From: an uncultured Lachnospiraceae bacterium
GTDB lineage: Bacteria; Bacillota; Clostridia; Lachnospirales; Lachnospiraceae
Direction of reading: 5' to 3'
Length of the DNA: 64,000 nucleotides
NCBI GenBank assembly: GCA_951800685.1
Contig: CATOJY010000011.1
Coordinates: 1 to 64,000, forward strand
Shown: positions 61,297 to 64,000 of the stretch, one piece after another
How positions within the stretch are numbered: the first letter of the stretch is position 1
Layout of the letters: every line of letters starts with the position of its first letter
The notes under the pieces: generated by a model
What the model saw: the letters and a program-made list of their open reading frames with translations, nothing else
Database searches by the model: none
Told to the model about the DNA's origin: nothing
Made by a program: the position numbers and the translations under genes

Positions 61297-62412
61297 ATGT
61301 CAGATTATTTTGGGAAAGAAGTGCCGAAGCTAGGATTTGGATTGATGCGTCTGCCGAAAGAGGAGGAGTGTATCGAGATCGAGCAGGTCAAGCATATGGT
61401 AGATTTGTTCATGGATGCGGGATTTACTTATTTTGATACAGCATATGTGTATCAGGGATCGGAAGCAGCGGCGAAGAAGGCGTTGGTGGAGCGGCATCCC
61501 CGTGATTCTTATACACTGGCGTCGAAACTGAACGCGGGAGTAGCTGAGAATGAAGAGGAGGCGAAGAAGCAGCTCCAGACGAGTCTGGAGCGGACAGGAG
61601 CCGGATATTTTGATTATTATCTGCTACATGCGCTGATGGAGGATAATTATAAGAAATATGAGGAATACGGACTTTGGGACTTTGTGAAAGAACAGAAGGC
61701 AAAGGGACTGATCAGACATATTGGTTTTTCCTTCCATGGAGGTCCGCAGCTTTTGGACAAGCTGCTTTTAGAGCATCCGGAAGTAGAATTTGTACAACTG
61801 CAGATTAATTATGCAGATTGGGAGAATCCGGCGATCGCTTCCAGGGCAAATTACGAGGTTGCCAGGAAGCATGGGAAACCAATCGTTATTATGGAGCCGG
61901 TTAAAGGCGGAAGCCTTGCGGAGCCGTCAGAAGAAATAGACAGAATGTTTAAAGCTTACCATCCGGAACAGTCAGATGCCTCGTGGGCAGTCCGCTTCGC
62001 AGCGTCTCTTGACGGGATTATAACCGTATTGTCTGGAATGTCGAATACAGAGCAGATGGAAGATAATCTGTCCTATATGAAAGAGTTCCAGCCGCTGAAT
62101 GAGGAAGAACAGAAAATTATCCAGCAGGCACAGAGAGTTTTAGGGCAATCTTCCACGATTCCCTGTACTGCATGTCATTATTGTACGGAGGGATGTCCGA
62201 AACAGATTCCGATTCCGGAGATCTTCTCTGCCATGAATAAACAGCTTGGCAATGGGCAGATGGCGGAGGCTGTGAATGACTACCAGAAAGCGACGGAGTC
62301 GAAAGGGAAGGCTTCTGCCTGCATTGGCTGCAGACAGTGTGAACACGCCTGCCCGCAGCATTTGGAGATTGTCGATTATCTAAAGCAGTGTGCGGAAGCG
62401 TTGGAGCGCTGA
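61297..62412 (+). CDS. aldo/keto reductase with two C-terminal 4Fe-4S motifs
   Basis: A 371-residue oxidoreductase. The aldo/keto reductase barrel carries the tetrad regions FDTAYVYQGSE (Asp and Tyr), ASKLN (Lys) and YYLLHAL (His), and RHIGFSFHGG. C-terminal to it are CTACHYCTEGCP and CIGCRQCEHACPQ, two ferredoxin-like [4Fe-4S] motifs, so electrons probably come from ferredoxin or are exchanged with it. Such enzymes are frequent in anaerobes and act on unknown carbonyls. The start at 61297 follows AGGAGG; the TTG-started longer frame from 61261 is rejected. A terminator lies downstream. Confidence 0.92.
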   Translation: MSDYFGKEVPKLGFGLMRLPKEEECIEIEQVKHMVDLFMDAGFTYFDTAYVYQGSEAAAKKALVERHPRDSYTLASKLNAGVAENEEEAKKQLQTSLERTGAGYFDYYLLHALMEDNYKKYEEYGLWDFVKEQKAKGLIRHIGFSFHGGPQLLDKLLLEHPEVEFVQLQINYADWENPAIASRANYEVARKHGKPIVIMEPVKGGSLAEPSEEIDRMFKAYHPEQSDASWAVRFAASLDGIITVLSGMSNTEQMEDNLSYMKEFQPLNEEEQKIIQQAQRVLGQSSTIPCTACHYCTEGCPKQIPIPEIFSAMNKQLGNGQMAEAVNDYQKATESKGKASACIGCRQCEHACPQHLEIVDYLKQCAEALER

Positions 62413-62436
62413 AACAGGTGTTAATACTATTTAAAG

Positions 62437-62472
62437 AACCGGTCTTCCATTCGGAAGGCCGGTTATTGTTTG
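62437..62472. terminator. terminator between convergent reductase and transporter genes
   Basis: AACCGGTCTTCC pairs with GGAAGGCCGGTT (12 bp, one G-U) over ATTC; a T-rich tail follows on the + side. Confidence 0.78.
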
Positions 62473-62496
62473 GTCCATAAGAGGGCAGGAAGGACC

Positions 62497-63765
62497 TTAA
62501 TCGTCTACATCAAAGTTTTCCAGCATACTGCCTTTTTTCTCAGGTTTTGAATCCCCATGTTTAACCATCAGCATCGTACAGAACGAAAGTATACTGAATA
62601 CCACCGCATAAGGGAACAGTGTCCGGTAGGAAACATGTTCTAACAGGAATCCAGACAGAATCGGGGTGATCACCTGAGCAGCCATGGAAAAGGTATAGTA
62701 ATAACCGGTGTATTTCCCGACATCGCCGTTTGCACTGATCTCTACTACCATCGGAAAGGAGTTGACGTTGATTGCTGCCCAGGCAAAACCGATGATACCA
62801 AAGAACAGATTCATGGAAACATGATAAGAGGTGTAGAAGGAGGCACACAGATAACAGAACGTCAAAAGCGCGACCCCGATCAGGATTGTCCGTTTTCTGC
62901 CGATGCTGCTAGAAAGAGAGCCGATGGGAATATAGCTGATGATTGCGGCGACAGTTGCAACCATGAGGCAGTTTGCGTAGCCGCCGTTCTCCAAGCCCCA
63001 CACGTGGGTTGCATAGCGGGAGAATGCTGTGGTGACAGCATTGTAGGCGATATACCAGAGGGCGACTGACAACAGGATGAAGAGAAGGCTGCGTTTTACC
63101 TCTCGCGGCAGCTCTGCGGTGGCACCGGGTTTCGATTCGTCTTCCACAGATTCTACGGTCATCTGCGCGACGAGTTTCTGTTCAGGAATCGTAAGAAACA
63201 GCAGAATAACACAGCAAAGCATCAACAGACCGATGGAGAGAAAGAGCGGAAAATAGTCAGGTGTTGTACCACTGCCCACTAGGAGTCTGATCATGATCAG
63301 TGCGTAGACACCGCCAACAGCACCCATGAGATTGATAACGGCATTGCCTTTGCTGCGAAGAGGCTTTGGTGTCAGATCTGGCATCAGCGCGACTGCGGGA
63401 GAACGGTAGAGTCCCATGGAGAGCAGGACAAAGAACAGTGCTGTGATAAAAAATATCACATTTGCTTTTTGGTTTGCCGCCGAAAGGAGCAGCAGAAAAA
63501 TAAAGGAAAGTCCGGTACCGGTCAGGATAAAGGGGGTGCGTCTGCCGATCCTTGTATGGGTCCTGTCGGATAGGGAGCCGAACAGTGGGAGCAGGAACAG
63601 CGCCAGGACATTATCTGCTGCCATGATCGCACCGGTAACTGTCTCACCTAAGTGAAAGGTGTTCTTGAGAATGAGCGGTATGATATTGTCATACATCTGC
63701 CAGAAAGCGCAGATAGACAGAAATGCCATGCCAATAAAAACAGTTCTTCTGTAATTCAGCTTCAT
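62497..63765 (-). CDS. MFS transporter, SLC45/GPH-like sugar family
   Basis: A 422-residue carrier with twelve predicted helices. The loop 2-3 motif SLSDRTHTRIGRRTPFI, with SDRT and GRR, is characteristic of the SLC45/glycoside-type branch, and the centre loop is Pro/Glu/Ser-rich. Substrates in this branch are disaccharides or hexoses driven by H+ or Na+; the specific one is unknown. AAAGGGGA lies before the ATG. No glycoside hydrolase gene is nearby. Confidence 0.88.
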   Translation of the reverse strand: MKLNYRRTVFIGMAFLSICAFWQMYDNIIPLILKNTFHLGETVTGAIMAADNVLALFLLPLFGSLSDRTHTRIGRRTPFILTGTGLSFIFLLLLSAANQKANVIFFITALFFVLLSMGLYRSPAVALMPDLTPKPLRSKGNAVINLMGAVGGVYALIMIRLLVGSGTTPDYFPLFLSIGLLMLCCVILLFLTIPEQKLVAQMTVESVEDESKPGATAELPREVKRSLLFILLSVALWYIAYNAVTTAFSRYATHVWGLENGGYANCLMVATVAAIISYIPIGSLSSSIGRKRTILIGVALLTFCYLCASFYTSYHVSMNLFFGIIGFAWAAINVNSFPMVVEISANGDVGKYTGYYYTFSMAAQVITPILSGFLLEHVSYRTLFPYAVVFSILSFCTMLMVKHGDSKPEKKGSMLENFDVDD

Positions 63766-63874
63766 AAGGAAATCCCCTTTCTGTCGGTTACTTTAAGTCC
63801 TATGCTCTACAGGATACTTTATTATACAGCAGGAGGAAGAAAAAAGATAGGGTTGTAGGGTGTCATTACGGGAA

Positions 63875-63903
63875 TTGTAACAGGTGTCAAAGAATGTTAT
63901 AAT
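63875..63903 (+). promoter_or_regulatory. promoter of the gene at the right edge
   Basis: TTGTAA (63875-63880), 17-bp spacer, TATAAT (63898-63903), 30 bp before the ATG. Confidence 0.65.
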
Positions 63904-63934
63904 GGGGTGCAGGATAAGGAGATGGTCGATTATA

Positions 63935-64000
63935 ATGGATAGAATGAGAATGGAATCTGTGAACAGAACAGAACAGAATATTGAAAAGATAAGAGATTTA
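63935..64000 (+). CDS. start of a gene cut by the right edge
   Basis: Twenty-two codons are visible: MDRMRMESVNRTEQNIEKIR and on. AAGGAG lies at 63916-63921, 13 bases from this ATG; a second in-frame ATG at 63944 is an alternative start. The NRTEQNIEKIRDL beginning is reminiscent of N termini of some type III restriction-modification methylases, but 22 residues are too few to tell. The strong promoter upstream makes it a real gene. Confidence 0.55.
   Translation, partial: MDRMRMESVNRTEQNIEKIRDL

Overview
The window looks like a chromosomal stretch of a gut-type Clostridia bacterium, most probably a Lachnospiraceae member. The basis is a SCIFF peptide with its radical-SAM maturase, a clostridial fused SecDF, HemZ, a bile salt hydrolase with every expected catalytic residue, a DUF6033-like protein, strong AGGAGG ribosome sites and a meso-diaminopimelate-type MurE. 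No insertion sequence, prophage, CRISPR array or rRNA was seen. One tRNA gene (Ala, anticodon CGC) is present. Functions are assigned from motifs and family knowledge; no database search was run.

Layout. 1-3.8 kb: the end of a BceS-type sensor kinase and a BceAB-type peptide-resistance transporter, visibly more GC-rich than the rest. 3.8-13.3 kb: mostly independent metabolic and transport genes (nitroreductase, metallo-hydrolase, an alpha/beta-hydrolase-GNAT fusion, a degenerate HPr, MgtC-like protein, glutamine synthetase, MATE exporter, bile salt hydrolase, tandem receiver protein). 13.3-19 kb: a DUF6033-like protein, a chemoreceptor, a 75-residue unknown, and a BlaI/BlaR1-like pair behind a large palindromic operator. 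19-26 kb: MecA adaptor, DEAD-box helicase, YgjP-like metalloprotease, TPR membrane protein and GpmI.

26-33.5 kb holds two ABC systems: a YtrA-type repressor with its own 33-bp operator, an ATPase and a large permease; then a MacB-like ATPase and permease with a membrane-anchored CARDB-like protein between them. 33.5-44 kb: enolase, HemZ, an acetyltransferase, HisS, EamA exporter, SseB-like protein, HAD phosphatase and a CorC/HlyC-type membrane protein. 44-48.7 kb is the ranthipeptide-type locus: TIGR04086-like membrane protein, SCIFF precursor (47 residues, six Cys), its maturase, and SecDF overlapping the maturase by 4 bp.

48.8-60 kb is the replication, cell-wall and translation-maturation run recJ, murE, priA, def, fmt, zinc peptidase, rsmB, rlmN; the last two overlap and are probably one operon with the genes before them. 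60-64 kb: DUF6512-like membrane protein, tRNA-Ala, two small proteins, an aldo/keto reductase with two ferredoxin-like clusters, an MFS sugar-type transporter, and the first codons of a gene running off the right edge. The points most worth a second look are the SCIFF locus with its RNA hairpins, the orphan BlaI/M56 pair with an unrecognised sensor domain, the hydrolase-acetyltransferase fusion, the Crh-like HPr without its active-site histidine, and the CARDB-coupled exporter with a methionine-rich juxtamembrane segment.
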